From contig SUUG01000015.1 in assembly GCA_015062655.1 (NCBI GenBank), positions 62,001 through 126,000 on the forward strand: a stretch of DNA of 64,000 nt, written 5' to 3'. The notes below the pieces were generated by a model. That model was not told the DNA's origin and did no database searches. It saw only the letters and a program-made list of their open reading frames with translations. Shown here piece after piece: positions 17,310-24,899 of this stretch (positions are counted from its first letter, which is position 1; every line of letters starts with the position of its first letter). The DNA is from Coriobacteriaceae bacterium (GTDB lineage: Bacteria; Actinomycetota; Coriobacteriia; Coriobacteriales; Coriobacteriaceae). A program made the position numbers and the translations under genes.

Positions 17310-17753
17310 TCACCTCAGCTTGTCCAGTTCCGAGAGGAACTCGTCGACGTCTTTGAAATCGCGGTACACGGATGCGAACCTGATATAGGCCACCTTGTCG
17401 ATCGGCTCCAAGCGCATGAGGACCATGTCGCCGATCTCATGCGAGGTGACCGAGGTGCGCGTGCGCGAGCGCAGCTCCCGTTCGATATCGTCTATGAGGG
17501 CGTTCAAGGTGGCGAGATCCATATCGCGCTTGGCGGTGGCCCGCATGAGGCCGACCATCAGCTTGTTGCGGTCGAACGGCTGGGTGGCCCCGGAGCTCTT
17601 CACGACCTCGATGGGATCCTCGCAGCGCTCGAAGGTGGTGAACCGGTACCCGCATCCGCGGCACTCGCGCCGCCGCTTGATGGTGTTGGAAGAATCTTGC
17701 ATGCGGGAATCGACCACGCGGGTGTTTGCCCCGCCGCATTTGGGACAGTGCAC
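17310..17753 (-). CDS. nrdR: Transcriptional repressor NrdR
   Basis: Nucleotide-sensing repressor of ribonucleotide reductase genes. The N-terminal zinc ribbon has the CPKC and CRGC pairs (residues 3-6 and 31-34), followed by the YRFTTFER segment, then an ATP-cone domain with VVKSSGATQPFDRNKL. The 147 residues fit the family. GTG at 17753 is chosen since an AAGGAGG site precedes it. No nrd genes are in the window and I saw no obvious NrdR box pair here. The position next to the LysM gene and lexA matches Mycobacterium Rv2718c-Rv2720. Confidence 0.96.
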   Translation of the reverse strand: MHCPKCGGANTRVVDSRMQDSSNTIKRRRECRGCGYRFTTFERCEDPIEVVKSSGATQPFDRNKLMVGLMRATAKRDMDLATLNALIDDIERELRSRTRTSVTSHEIGDMVLMRLEPIDKVAYIRFASVYRDFKDVDEFLSELDKLR

Positions 17754-17821
17754 GTTGCCTCCTTCTGGTCTCGGGTACCGGATTAGGATACCACGCGCCA
17801 AAGGCGCGGCGCCGCTAGGGC

Positions 17822-18271
17822 TCAGCGCGCGGGGACGCTCACGACCTGCCCCGGTATAAGTCCGGCGCGCTCGAGGCCGTTGCGCTCCTGGATGAGCAGG
17901 ACGAGGTCGTCCGTGGTGAGGCCCTCGGCCGGATGGGCCTCGGCAAGCGACCACAGGGAATCCCCGGGCGCCACCGCGACCTCCTCGAAGACGATGGCCT
18001 CGATCGCGTTCGCGCGCGCCGCGCCGCGGACGACGGCGAAGGTGACGACCACGGCGACGAGCGCCGCCGTAAGCGCGAGGGCGCCGGCGATGCGCAGGTG
18101 CGACGTTGGACGCGGGCCGGCGGCGGGAGCTGCGGCCCGCTGGGGTGCCGCAGCAGCAGGTGCGGCTGCGGTGCTACCCTTGCCTCCCTCGATGACCGTG
18201 AGACGAGGACGGGGGCTCGGCGCGGGGACAGCGAGGGCGAGGTTGCCCCGGGTCAGCGTGATGTTGCTCAT
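17822..18271 (-). CDS. LysM membrane protein, probable SOS cell-division inhibitor (ChiZ/DivS/YneA-like)
   Basis: A 149-residue protein with a cytoplasmic Ala/Pro-rich N-terminus, one membrane helix (about 60-82) and an extracellular LysM domain (about 97-148, starting VAVAPGDSLWSLA). The same architecture divergent from lexA is found for YneA in Bacillus, DivS in Corynebacterium and ChiZ (Rv2719c) in Mycobacterium, all SOS-induced brakes on division. Here LexA-like sites lie inside and just after its promoter (-35 TTGACA, -10 GATAAT), which fits. The ATG at 18271 has a GAGAGGAG site. The role is inferred from architecture, position and operators; no enzymatic domain is evident. Confidence 0.82.
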   Translation of the reverse strand: MSNITLTRGNLALAVPAPSPRPRLTVIEGGKGSTAAAPAAAAPQRAAAPAAGPRPTSHLRIAGALALTAALVAVVVTFAVVRGAARANAIEAIVFEEVAVAPGDSLWSLAEAHPAEGLTTDDLVLLIQERNGLERAGLIPGQVVSVPAR

Positions 18272-18341
18272 AGCGGCTCCTCTCAATGGCGTGTCTGCAC
18301 CAAGAGATATACCAAGGCGTCCGGACAAACTGGGTGGCACT

Positions 18342-18355
18342 GGAACGGATGTTCG
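18342..18355. promoter_or_regulatory. LexA-like box 1
   Basis: GGAACGGATGTTCG contains GAAC-N4-GTTC exactly. It covers the expected transcription start of the LysM gene. Confidence 0.8.
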
Positions 18356-18361
18356 TGTATC

Positions 18362-18389
18362 ATTATCTCCGAACAGATGTTCCTGTCAA
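18362..18389 (-). promoter_or_regulatory. Promoter of the LysM gene
   Basis: On the - strand TTGACA (18389-18384) and GATAAT (18367-18362) are separated by 16 bases. This near-consensus promoter holds LexA-like box 2 fully within its spacer. Confidence 0.8.
18370..18383. promoter_or_regulatory. LexA-like box 2
   Basis: CGAACAGATGTTCC contains GAAC-N4-GTTC exactly. It lies between the -35 and -10 of the LysM gene promoter, 28 bases from box 1. Confidence 0.85.
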
Positions 18390-18397
18390 CAAAAATC

Positions 18398-18411
18398 AGA
18401 ACGTTTGTTTG
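18398..18411. promoter_or_regulatory. LexA-like box 3
   Basis: AGAACGTTTGTTTG matches GAAC-N4-GTTC with one mismatch. It is again 28 bases from the previous box and overlaps the likely lexA -35. Confidence 0.65.
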
Positions 18412-18432
18412 GTTTCACTACGAACACATGAT
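18405..18432 (+). promoter_or_regulatory. Possible promoter of lexA
   Basis: TTGTTT (18405-18410) and CATGAT (18427-18432) with a 16-base spacer. It is weak, but both elements overlap LexA-like sites, as expected for autoregulation. Confidence 0.45.
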
Positions 18433-18434
18433 CC
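18421..18434. promoter_or_regulatory. LexA-like box 4 (degenerate)
   Basis: CGAACACATGATCC has an intact GAAC half and GATC in place of GTTC. It lies 23 bases from box 3, breaking the 28-base phasing, and overlaps the likely lexA -10. Confidence 0.45.
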
Positions 18435-18450
18435 GAAGGGTTTGAGGCTG

Positions 18451-19089
18451 ATGGCGCGCAAGATCACCAAACGGCAGATGCAGATCTACGAGTACATCAA
18501 GGGGTACCAGCAAAAGAACGGCTATCCGCCCAGCGTGCGCGAGATGGCCGGCGCGGTGGGACTCTCCTCCCCCTCCACGGTCCACGCCCATCTGAGCGCC
18601 CTTGAGGACCACGGCCTCATCAAGCGCGACGCCTCCAAGCCCCGCGCCCTCGAGGTCTTCAACGAGGACGGCACCTCCGCGAAGCTCGCGGCCGTGGAGA
18701 GCGCCCCTGACCGCGGCACCGTCGCCTTGCCCCTGATTGGCCGCGTCGCGGCGGGCCTCCCCATCCTCGCCGAGCAAAACGTCGAGGACACCTTCACCCT
18801 CCCCGTCGAGATCGCAACGGACTCAAGCTCCTTCGTCCTCGAGGTGCATGGCAACTCGATGATCAACGCCGGCATCTTCAACGGCGATTTCATCATCGTG
18901 CGCGAGCAGCGCAGCGCCATGAACGGCGAGATCGTCGTCGCGATGATCGAGGGCGAGGCCACCGTCAAGACCTTCTACAAGGAGCGCGGCCGCGTGCGCC
19001 TGCAGCCCGAGAACGACACGATGGAGCCCATCTACGCCGAGAACCCGCAGATCCTCGGCAAGGTCGTGGCCCTGCTCAGGCGCTTCTAG
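18451..19089 (+). CDS. lexA: LexA SOS repressor
   Basis: Self-cleaving repressor of the DNA-damage response. The N-terminal winged helix (1-65) includes YPPSVREMAGAVGLSSPSTV. The cleavage site A101-G102 lies in GRVAAGLP, and the catalytic pair is S136 (GNSMINAGIFNGD) and K173 (ATVKTF), giving a complete autoprotease in 212 residues. The ATG at 18451 is used; the frame is open upstream through the operator region. Four LexA-like sites precede it, so autoregulation is expected. The DUF1624 gene follows after three bases and is probably cotranscribed. Confidence 0.97.
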   Translation: MARKITKRQMQIYEYIKGYQQKNGYPPSVREMAGAVGLSSPSTVHAHLSALEDHGLIKRDASKPRALEVFNEDGTSAKLAAVESAPDRGTVALPLIGRVAAGLPILAEQNVEDTFTLPVEIATDSSSFVLEVHGNSMINAGIFNGDFIIVREQRSAMNGEIVVAMIEGEATVKTFYKERGRVRLQPENDTMEPIYAENPQILGKVVALLRRF

Positions 19090-19092
19090 CGC

Positions 19093-19836
19093 ATGGCCTC
19101 CCACGAGCGCATTGTCCCGCCTGCCGAATCTGAGGGGCGTCGGCGCGTTGCGGCCTTCGATACCCTGCGGGGCTTCACGCTCCTGTCGATGGTGCTCTTC
19201 CACGCCTGCTATGATGCGGCCTATCTGTACGGCTACCCGCTGCCCTGGTTCACTTCAGGCCCGGTGCAAGGAGTCTGGCGCGCCAGCATCAGCTGGGTCT
19301 TCCTCTTCCTTGCGGGATGGATGACCGCGCACTCCCGTAGCAATATTCGACGGGCCGCTCGCTACGGCGCCGCCGCCCTCGCTGTCTGGGCGGTTACCTC
19401 GATCGCTTCGGTTGATGCCGCCGTGAACTTCGGTATCCTCTTCTGCATGGCCGCCTCGACGCTCATATACGCCTTGCTGCAGCGCCTCTTCAAGCGTGCG
19501 CCCATGCTATTGGCGGCCGCGATCTGCCTGATCCTGTTCGCGGCGCTCTGGCATGTGCCCCGAGCAACCTACGACATCGCAGGGCTCAGCTGGCTCGGTT
19601 TCCCCTCCCCGTCGTTTCGCTCGGGAGACTACTACCCCCTCATTCCCTTCACATTCATGTACCTTGCCGGTGCTTTCGCGGCCAGAGCCCACCAGGTGAA
19701 GTCAAATGGAAGGTATCCCGCGTGGATGTGTCGAGAGCACTGCCGACCGCTCACTTGGATCGGCAGGCGGAGCCTGGCCGTCTATCTCATCCATCAACCG
19801 CTTCTCATCGGTCTATTCCGGCTGTTTGCGAGCTGA
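19093..19836 (+). CDS. DUF1624 (heparan-alpha-glucosaminide N-acetyltransferase-like) membrane protein
   Basis: A 247-residue membrane protein with about six to seven hydrophobic segments. The opening RVAAFDTLRGFTLLSMVLFHACYD is the typical start of the DUF1624 family, with an arginine and a histidine in the first membrane segment as in membrane acyltransferases. The end (TWIGRRSLAVYLIHQPLLIG) also matches acyltransferase-like families. Its substrate in bacteria is not known. It begins three bases after lexA, so it is likely transcribed from the lexA promoter, which would link it to DNA damage. It converges with hflX, only four bases away. Confidence 0.8.
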   Translation: MASHERIVPPAESEGRRRVAAFDTLRGFTLLSMVLFHACYDAAYLYGYPLPWFTSGPVQGVWRASISWVFLFLAGWMTAHSRSNIRRAARYGAAALAVWAVTSIASVDAAVNFGILFCMAASTLIYALLQRLFKRAPMLLAAAICLILFAALWHVPRATYDIAGLSWLGFPSPSFRSGDYYPLIPFTFMYLAGAFAARAHQVKSNGRYPAWMCREHCRPLTWIGRRSLAVYLIHQPLLIGLFRLFAS

Positions 19837-19840
19837 TCAC

Positions 19841-21130
19841 TCAGTCGCGCGAGAACCGCTCGAGACGCGCCGCCATGCGCGGGGAGGCCTTGAGCACCAC
19901 ATGGGTGCCCTCCTCGCGGTATGACTCCTCGAGGATCCGGCACTGCTCATGGGCGAGCGCTAACGTCGCGGACTCGCGGTAAGGAATCAAAACGCTCATC
20001 AGTCGCTCTGAGAGCGAGGCCTCGCGGGCGATGCGCTCCTCAAGCTCTCCCGCGCCCCAACCGCGCTCAGCCGAGAAGAGCACGGCCGCCGGGTTCGAGG
20101 CGCCGAGGTAGCGGCGCTCGTCCTCGTCGATCAGGTCGATCTTGTTGAACACGGTGAGCGACACGCAGTCGCCGGCGCCGATCTCGTCGAGCACGCGCTC
20201 CACGGCCTCGAGGTGGCGGCGCCAGTCTCCGCCCGACGCATCCACGACCTTCAAGATCAGATCGGCCGAGCGCACCTCGGCGAGCGTGGATTTGAAGGCC
20301 TCGACGAGGCTGTGCGGCAACTTCTGGATGAACCCCACGGTGTCGGTGACCGTGATCTGGCGACCGCCGGGCAGCGCGTGGGAGCGCGTCGTGGGGTCGA
20401 GGGTGGCGAAGAGCTTGTCCTCGCTCAGCACATCGGATCCGGTGAGCCGGTTCAGAAGCGTCGACTTCCCCGCGTTCGTGTAACCGGCCAGCGCCACCCG
20501 GTACGCGCTCGAGGTGAGACGCTCCTTGGCCTGCACACCGCGGCGTCGCTCGATCTCGCGCAGCTGCCTGCGCAGGGCGGCGATGCGGTCGCGGATGAGG
20601 CGGCGGTCGACCTCGAGCTGGCTCTCGCCCTGCCCGAAGCGGCTTCCGATGCCGCCGCGGGTCTGCTCCTTCGCGAGATGGCTCCACATGCCGCGCAGGC
20701 GCGGCAGGAGGTACTGCAGCTGCGCGAGCTGGACCTGGAGTCTCCCCTCGCGCGTGCGCGCATGCAGGCCGAAGATATCGAGGATGAGCGCCGTGCGGTC
20801 GATGACCTTCACCGGCTCACCGAGCGCCTTCTCGAGATAGGACTGCTGCGAGGGGCTGAGGTCGTCGTCGAAAATCACGACGTCGATATCAAGGCGAAAG
20901 ACCATCCCGCGGACCTCCTCCACCTTGCCCGATCCTATATAGGACCGCGGCACGGGATGGTCGAGGCGCTGGGTGAGCCGGGCGACGACCTCGGCGCCCG
21001 CCGTGGCCGCCAGGCGCTCGAGCTCGTCAAGGGAGCGCTCGAGCGGCCATGAGGCGGTGCGCGTCTCGACGCCGATGACGAGCGCGCGCTCAGGAACCGG
21101 TGCCGTCGAGACGCTCTTGAACCGACCCAT
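19841..21130 (-). CDS. hflX: Ribosome-associated GTPase HflX
   Basis: GTPase that splits stalled or heat-damaged 70S ribosomes. The 429-residue product has the N-terminal HflX domain with SYIGSGKVEEVRG and VIFDDDLSPSQQ, the glycine-rich linker region ending GGIGSRFGQGESQLEVDRR (helical arm), and the G domain with P-loop GYTNAGKST, DTVGFIQKLP and NKIDL. The ATG at 21130 lies two bases past the miaA stop, so it is coupled to miaA, as in many bacteria. It is the last gene of a - strand run that begins with rny. Confidence 0.96.
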   Translation of the reverse strand: MGRFKSVSTAPVPERALVIGVETRTASWPLERSLDELERLAATAGAEVVARLTQRLDHPVPRSYIGSGKVEEVRGMVFRLDIDVVIFDDDLSPSQQSYLEKALGEPVKVIDRTALILDIFGLHARTREGRLQVQLAQLQYLLPRLRGMWSHLAKEQTRGGIGSRFGQGESQLEVDRRLIRDRIAALRRQLREIERRRGVQAKERLTSSAYRVALAGYTNAGKSTLLNRLTGSDVLSEDKLFATLDPTTRSHALPGGRQITVTDTVGFIQKLPHSLVEAFKSTLAEVRSADLILKVVDASGGDWRRHLEAVERVLDEIGAGDCVSLTVFNKIDLIDEDERRYLGASNPAAVLFSAERGWGAGELEERIAREASLSERLMSVLIPYRESATLALAHEQCRILEESYREEGTHVVLKASPRMAARLERFSRD

Positions 21131-21132
21131 GC

Positions 21133-22056
21133 TCACTCCCCAAGGGCGGCGACGATGCGCGCCGCCGCCCCATTGATGCCGCATTCGTCCATATTGATCC
21201 AGGTCATCCGACCATCGCCGCGGCACCATGACAGCTGGCGCTTCGCGTAGCGGCGGCTGCGGCGCTTGATGAGGTCGATCGCCTCGTTAAGACTCGTCTT
21301 GCCCGCGAGCGCATCGATAATCTCCTTGTAGCCGATCGCCTGACGCGCGGTGAGCGCAGGAGCGGCGCCCGCGTCGATCAGGTGGCGCACCTCGTCGACG
21401 AGGCCCGCCTCGACCATCGCGTCGACACGGGCGTCGATGCGCTCGTACAGGCGCGCGCGGTCCATCGTGAGCGCGAACCACCGCGCCTCGTAGCGCGCCC
21501 GCGGCGCGGAGAAGCCGCCCGCCTGCTCGGCGTATGAGACGCCCTCCTCCCCCATCTCAAGGGCGCGGACGGTGCGGCGGACGTTATGGGGATGGATGAG
21601 GGCGGCGCTGGCGGGATCGCGCTGCGCGAGGAGGGCGTGGATGCCCTCGGCGCCGAGCTGATCGGCGAGCCGCATATAGCGCGTGCGGACCTCGCTGTCG
21701 ATGACGCCGCGGGGAAAGTCCATCTCATCGAGGGCAGCGCGGAGGTAGAGCCCGGTCCCGCCGCAAAGCACCGCCGGTTTACCGGCGGCGAGGAGCTCGT
21801 CGATGACCGCGCGCGCATCGTGCTGAAACCGGGCGGCGGAGTAGGCGTCATCGGGGTCGACGATGTCGATGAGATGGAGCGGAACGCGGCGATCGGCCGC
21901 GGGCGTCTTAGCGGTCCCGATGTCCATGCCCCGGTACACCTGCATGGCGTCGGCGGAGATGACCGAGGTCTTGAGCTGCAGGGCCACCTCCTCGGCGACC
22001 GCGCTCTTCCCCACCGCGGTGGGGCCCGTGATCGCCATGACGAGAGGTTCGCTCAT
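21133..22056 (-). CDS. miaA: tRNA dimethylallyltransferase
   Basis: Adds a dimethylallyl group to N6 of adenosine 37 in tRNAs that read U-initial codons. The 307-residue product has the P-loop GPTAVGKS, ISADAMQVYRGMDIGTAK, the GGTGLYLRA segment, and the C-terminal QAIGYKEI and RRYAKRQLSWCRGD motifs. It overlaps miaB by four bases, so the enzyme of the first step (MiaA) and of the following methylthiolation (MiaB) are made together, in the order miaB-miaA-hflX. Confidence 0.97.
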   Translation of the reverse strand: MSEPLVMAITGPTAVGKSAVAEEVALQLKTSVISADAMQVYRGMDIGTAKTPAADRRVPLHLIDIVDPDDAYSAARFQHDARAVIDELLAAGKPAVLCGGTGLYLRAALDEMDFPRGVIDSEVRTRYMRLADQLGAEGIHALLAQRDPASAALIHPHNVRRTVRALEMGEEGVSYAEQAGGFSAPRARYEARWFALTMDRARLYERIDARVDAMVEAGLVDEVRHLIDAGAAPALTARQAIGYKEIIDALAGKTSLNEAIDLIKRRSRRYAKRQLSWCRGDGRMTWINMDECGINGAAARIVAALGE

Positions 22057-23411
22057 CGAGCCCCGCCTTCGAGCTCGCCAAAGAGGTACCAGGTGCGCGC
22101 CGTGTCCACATGGACATCGACGATCTTTCCGACGTAGTCCTCAACGCGAGCGCACGCGGGCAGCGGGCAGAGCACCGTCTGGTTCCAGGGGCTTTTGCCC
22201 TGGAGCTTCGAGGCATCCTTCTTAGAGGGACCCTCGATGAGGGCGGGCACCGTCTGGTCGAGTGAGCCCTGGTTGTATTCGAAGGCGGTGGACTCGATCA
22301 CCTTCACGAGGCGGTTGAAGCGGTCGAGGATGACCTCGCGGCTCGTGGGGTCGTCGATCTTCGCCGCCGGCGTTCCCTCGCGCTTGGAGTAGATGAACGT
22401 GAACGCCTGGGCGTAGCGCACGCGCTCGGCGAGCGAGAGGGTCTCGGCGAAATCCTCTTCGGTCTCGCCGGGGAAACCGACGATGATGTCGGTGGTGAGG
22501 GCGATGCGCGGGATGCGCTCCCGGACGGCGTCCACGAGCTCGATGTAGTGCTCGCGCGTGTAGCGGCGGTTCATGAGCTTCAAGATGCGGCTGGAGCCCG
22601 ACTGCACGGCCAGGTGGAGGTGGGGCATGACCGCGGGGACCTCGGCCATGGCGTCGATGGTCTCGGGCAGGAGGTCTTTGGGGTGGGACGAGGTGAAGGT
22701 GATCCGCTCCACGCCGGTGTCCGCGACGCGTCGCAGCAGCTCGGCGAACCGAGACGAGCCGAAGAGGTCGCGCCCGTAGGAGTTAACGTTTTGACCGAGC
22801 AGGGTGACCTCGCGGACGCCCGATCGCACGAGCACCGTGACCTCGTCGACGATCTCCTGCACAGGCCGGCTCTTCTCGCGGCCGCGCACGTAGGGGACGA
22901 TGCAGTAGCTGCAAAAATTGTTGCATCCGGTCATGATCGGGACCCAGGCGTGATAGCTGGTCGCGCGGTGCCAGGGCATGCTCGTGGCACCGGCCTCCTC
23001 GCGCTCCTCGGTGCGCACCTGGCGGCCGCCCTCCTCGAAGGCCCGGGCGATCAGGTCACCCACGTGCGCGATCGAGTGCGTGCCGAAGATGACGTCCACG
23101 TTGTCGACGTTGGTGAGCAGGCCCTCGCCGTCGCGCTGGGCGATGCAGCCGCCCACAGCGATGACGCGCTTGCCGCCCGGGGGCGCAGGCAGGCTCTTGC
23201 AGGAGCTGCACTGGCCGTAGAGGCGCGTGTCAGCGGCCTCGCGGACGCAGCAGGTCATGAAGATGACGATGTCGGCGTCGGCGGGCTCGGCGACTTCGAG
23301 GGCCCCGAGCGAGTCGAGCAGGCCGCTCACGCGCTCGGAGTCGTGCAGGTTCATCTGGCACCCGAACGTGCGGATGCTATAGGTCTTGCCTTGCAGCGTT
23401 GTTTGCGGCAT
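22053..23411 (-). CDS. miaB: tRNA-2-methylthio-N6-dimethylallyladenosine synthase
   Basis: Radical-SAM methylthiotransferase that completes ms2i6A37 in tRNA. The 452-residue protein has the N-terminal UPF0004 domain with cysteines in FGCQMN, TCCVREAAD and GGCIAQ (auxiliary cluster), the SAM-cluster motif CNNFCSYC followed by IVPYVRGREKSRP, and a TRAM domain at the end. It is one of three methylthiotransferases in the window (with RimO and MtaB); the RGREKSRP signature separates it from the others. SpoVS precedes it by two bases. Confidence 0.96.
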   Translation of the reverse strand: MPQTTLQGKTYSIRTFGCQMNLHDSERVSGLLDSLGALEVAEPADADIVIFMTCCVREAADTRLYGQCSSCKSLPAPPGGKRVIAVGGCIAQRDGEGLLTNVDNVDVIFGTHSIAHVGDLIARAFEEGGRQVRTEEREEAGATSMPWHRATSYHAWVPIMTGCNNFCSYCIVPYVRGREKSRPVQEIVDEVTVLVRSGVREVTLLGQNVNSYGRDLFGSSRFAELLRRVADTGVERITFTSSHPKDLLPETIDAMAEVPAVMPHLHLAVQSGSSRILKLMNRRYTREHYIELVDAVRERIPRIALTTDIIVGFPGETEEDFAETLSLAERVRYAQAFTFIYSKREGTPAAKIDDPTSREVILDRFNRLVKVIESTAFEYNQGSLDQTVPALIEGPSKKDASKLQGKSPWNQTVLCPLPACARVEDYVGKIVDVHVDTARTWYLFGELEGGAR

Positions 23412-23413
23412 TG

Positions 23414-23743
23414 CTATCCAACTCGTTGAACGTCAGCGGGGTCCACCTGGGGCGGCTGTCCCTCGATGCCCGTGCGCGAGAGGTGGTGCACGTACACGGA
23501 GAGGCGGATGGCCGTGCGGGACTCCCCGTTGATCAAGATGTCTGAGAACACGGGAGCGCAGGAGATATCGAATCCGGTGGGGATCAAAAACCCGCGCGCG
23601 ATGGCGATCGCCTTGATAGCCTGGTTCACCGCGCCGGCCCCGACGCACTGCATGTTGACGGGGACGCCGTCTTTCACCATGCCGGCGATGGCCCCGGCGA
23701 CGGAGGCGGGCGACGACTTGGACGAGATCTTGAGGAACTCCAC
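23414..23743 (-). CDS. spoVS: SpoVS family protein
   Basis: Small Alba-fold protein, possibly nucleic-acid binding. The first 88 residues (EFLKISSKSSPASVAGAIAG, then GAGAVNQAIKAIAIARGF) match Bacillus SpoVS closely in length and pattern. Another 20 residues (SRTGIEGQPPQVDPADVQ) extend beyond the usual 86. GTG at 23743 follows an AGGAG site. The rny-spoVS neighbourhood is also known from Bacillus and other non-related bacteria, here with a GHKL ATPase inserted. No sporulation genes are visible, so a vegetative role with RNase Y is more likely than sporulation. Confidence 0.88.
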   Translation of the reverse strand: MEFLKISSKSSPASVAGAIAGMVKDGVPVNMQCVGAGAVNQAIKAIAIARGFLIPTGFDISCAPVFSDILINGESRTAIRLSVYVHHLSRTGIEGQPPQVDPADVQRVG

Positions 23744-23815
23744 GGGTTCTCCTGCGATTCTAGTGCGTTGATGCTTGTTAACTGTATCGTATGGGGCCGG
23801 TGAGGGCAAGCCGGC

Positions 23816-24898
23816 TCACTCCTCCTGACCGAGGTCGAAGATGACGGTGATGCGCTCCCGGGAGACCCGGATCCGCGGGGTGCCCGAGAGGTTCAGGTAG
23901 TAGCGGGAGGCGAGGTCCGTGAAGTCGCGCTCGAGCGTCCGTGAGAAGGCCTCAAGGTCGTCCTTGGCGATCTTGAGGCCCCGGCGGTCGCGCTCGAGGT
24001 CCACGGCGGCGGGCGCCGTGCGGTGCCCGCGCTCGCGCAGCAGCCGGGCGGACACGCTTCTCAAGGGCTGGATCTGACCAGCGATGATGCGGTGCGCGGT
24101 GCGCTCCGAGATCTCGATGCCCACGCTCGCGGCGAGGCGGATCAGATCGGCGGCGTCGGCGGCCGTACCGAGGCGATCGACGACGGGCAGGTCTGCCGCG
24201 TCATCCATGAACAGCAGGCGGCTGGCGTCAAGGCGGCCCGCAGCGTGCGCGTAGAGGGTCGCCGCGACCTCGGTGGGCGTGCCGAGGTAGACGTCGCAGC
24301 CGCGCAGCTCCTCAAGGGCGAAATCGCAGGCGGCGCGGATGATGTTATGGGGCCCGCGCGAGCAGGCGTAGACGCCGTCCTCGCCCCGCTCAGCGACGGG
24401 CCAGCTCGATTGGTCGGCGCGCTCATGGAGGGTCTCGGTGTCCACGAGCACCCGAAACGACGAGCCGCGATCCGACCCCGAGGCGACAACCTCAGCCGTG
24501 CGGGCATTCTGCCTGATGGAGAACAGCGCCATGCCGCGTCCGTGGACGCCCCAGCGGTCCATGCGCATGGTCTCGAGCTTGGAGGTCACGCGGGCGTCGA
24601 AGATGCGCTCGCGCATGTCATCCGGCACGCCGCTGCCGTTATCGAGGAAGAGGAGGGTGCGGACACCCTCCTCCTTTGACGTGGCGATGTAGACGGCGGT
24701 GGCGCCGGCGTCGCGGGCGTTGCGAAGCATCTCGATGACGATGTCCTCGACATGCTGGATATCGTGCTTCGCCTGACGCCGCTCGGCTTCGGACACGCGC
24801 AGACGCACGAAGCCCTCGCCGAGGTTCTCCTCGACGCGGAGGTTGCCCTCCCCCGCCATCGAGGCGATGAATGAGATGAGGTCGCCCGAGGAACCCAT
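23816..24898 (-). CDS. GHKL-type ATPase of unknown function
   Basis: A 360-residue soluble protein whose N-terminal half carries a complete Bergerat ATP-binding fold: N box E56MLRNARDAG, DNGSGVP (86-92), GVHGRGMAL (117-125) and GSDRGSSF (141-148). There is no sensor, no histidine-phosphorylation helix, and no MutL, gyrase or Hsp90 C-terminal domain; the C-terminal half (200-360) is helical with many arginines and I do not recognise it. The ATG is one base from the rny stop and the gene lies before spoVS, so it is probably part of that operon. It could be an orphan protein kinase-like or chaperone-like ATPase; the function is open. Confidence 0.8.
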   Translation of the reverse strand: MGSSGDLISFIASMAGEGNLRVEENLGEGFVRLRVSEAERRQAKHDIQHVEDIVIEMLRNARDAGATAVYIATSKEEGVRTLLFLDNGSGVPDDMRERIFDARVTSKLETMRMDRWGVHGRGMALFSIRQNARTAEVVASGSDRGSSFRVLVDTETLHERADQSSWPVAERGEDGVYACSRGPHNIIRAACDFALEELRGCDVYLGTPTEVAATLYAHAAGRLDASRLLFMDDAADLPVVDRLGTAADAADLIRLAASVGIEISERTAHRIIAGQIQPLRSVSARLLRERGHRTAPAAVDLERDRRGLKIAKDDLEAFSRTLERDFTDLASRYYLNLSGTPRIRVSRERITVIFDLGQEE

Positions 24899-24899
24899 C

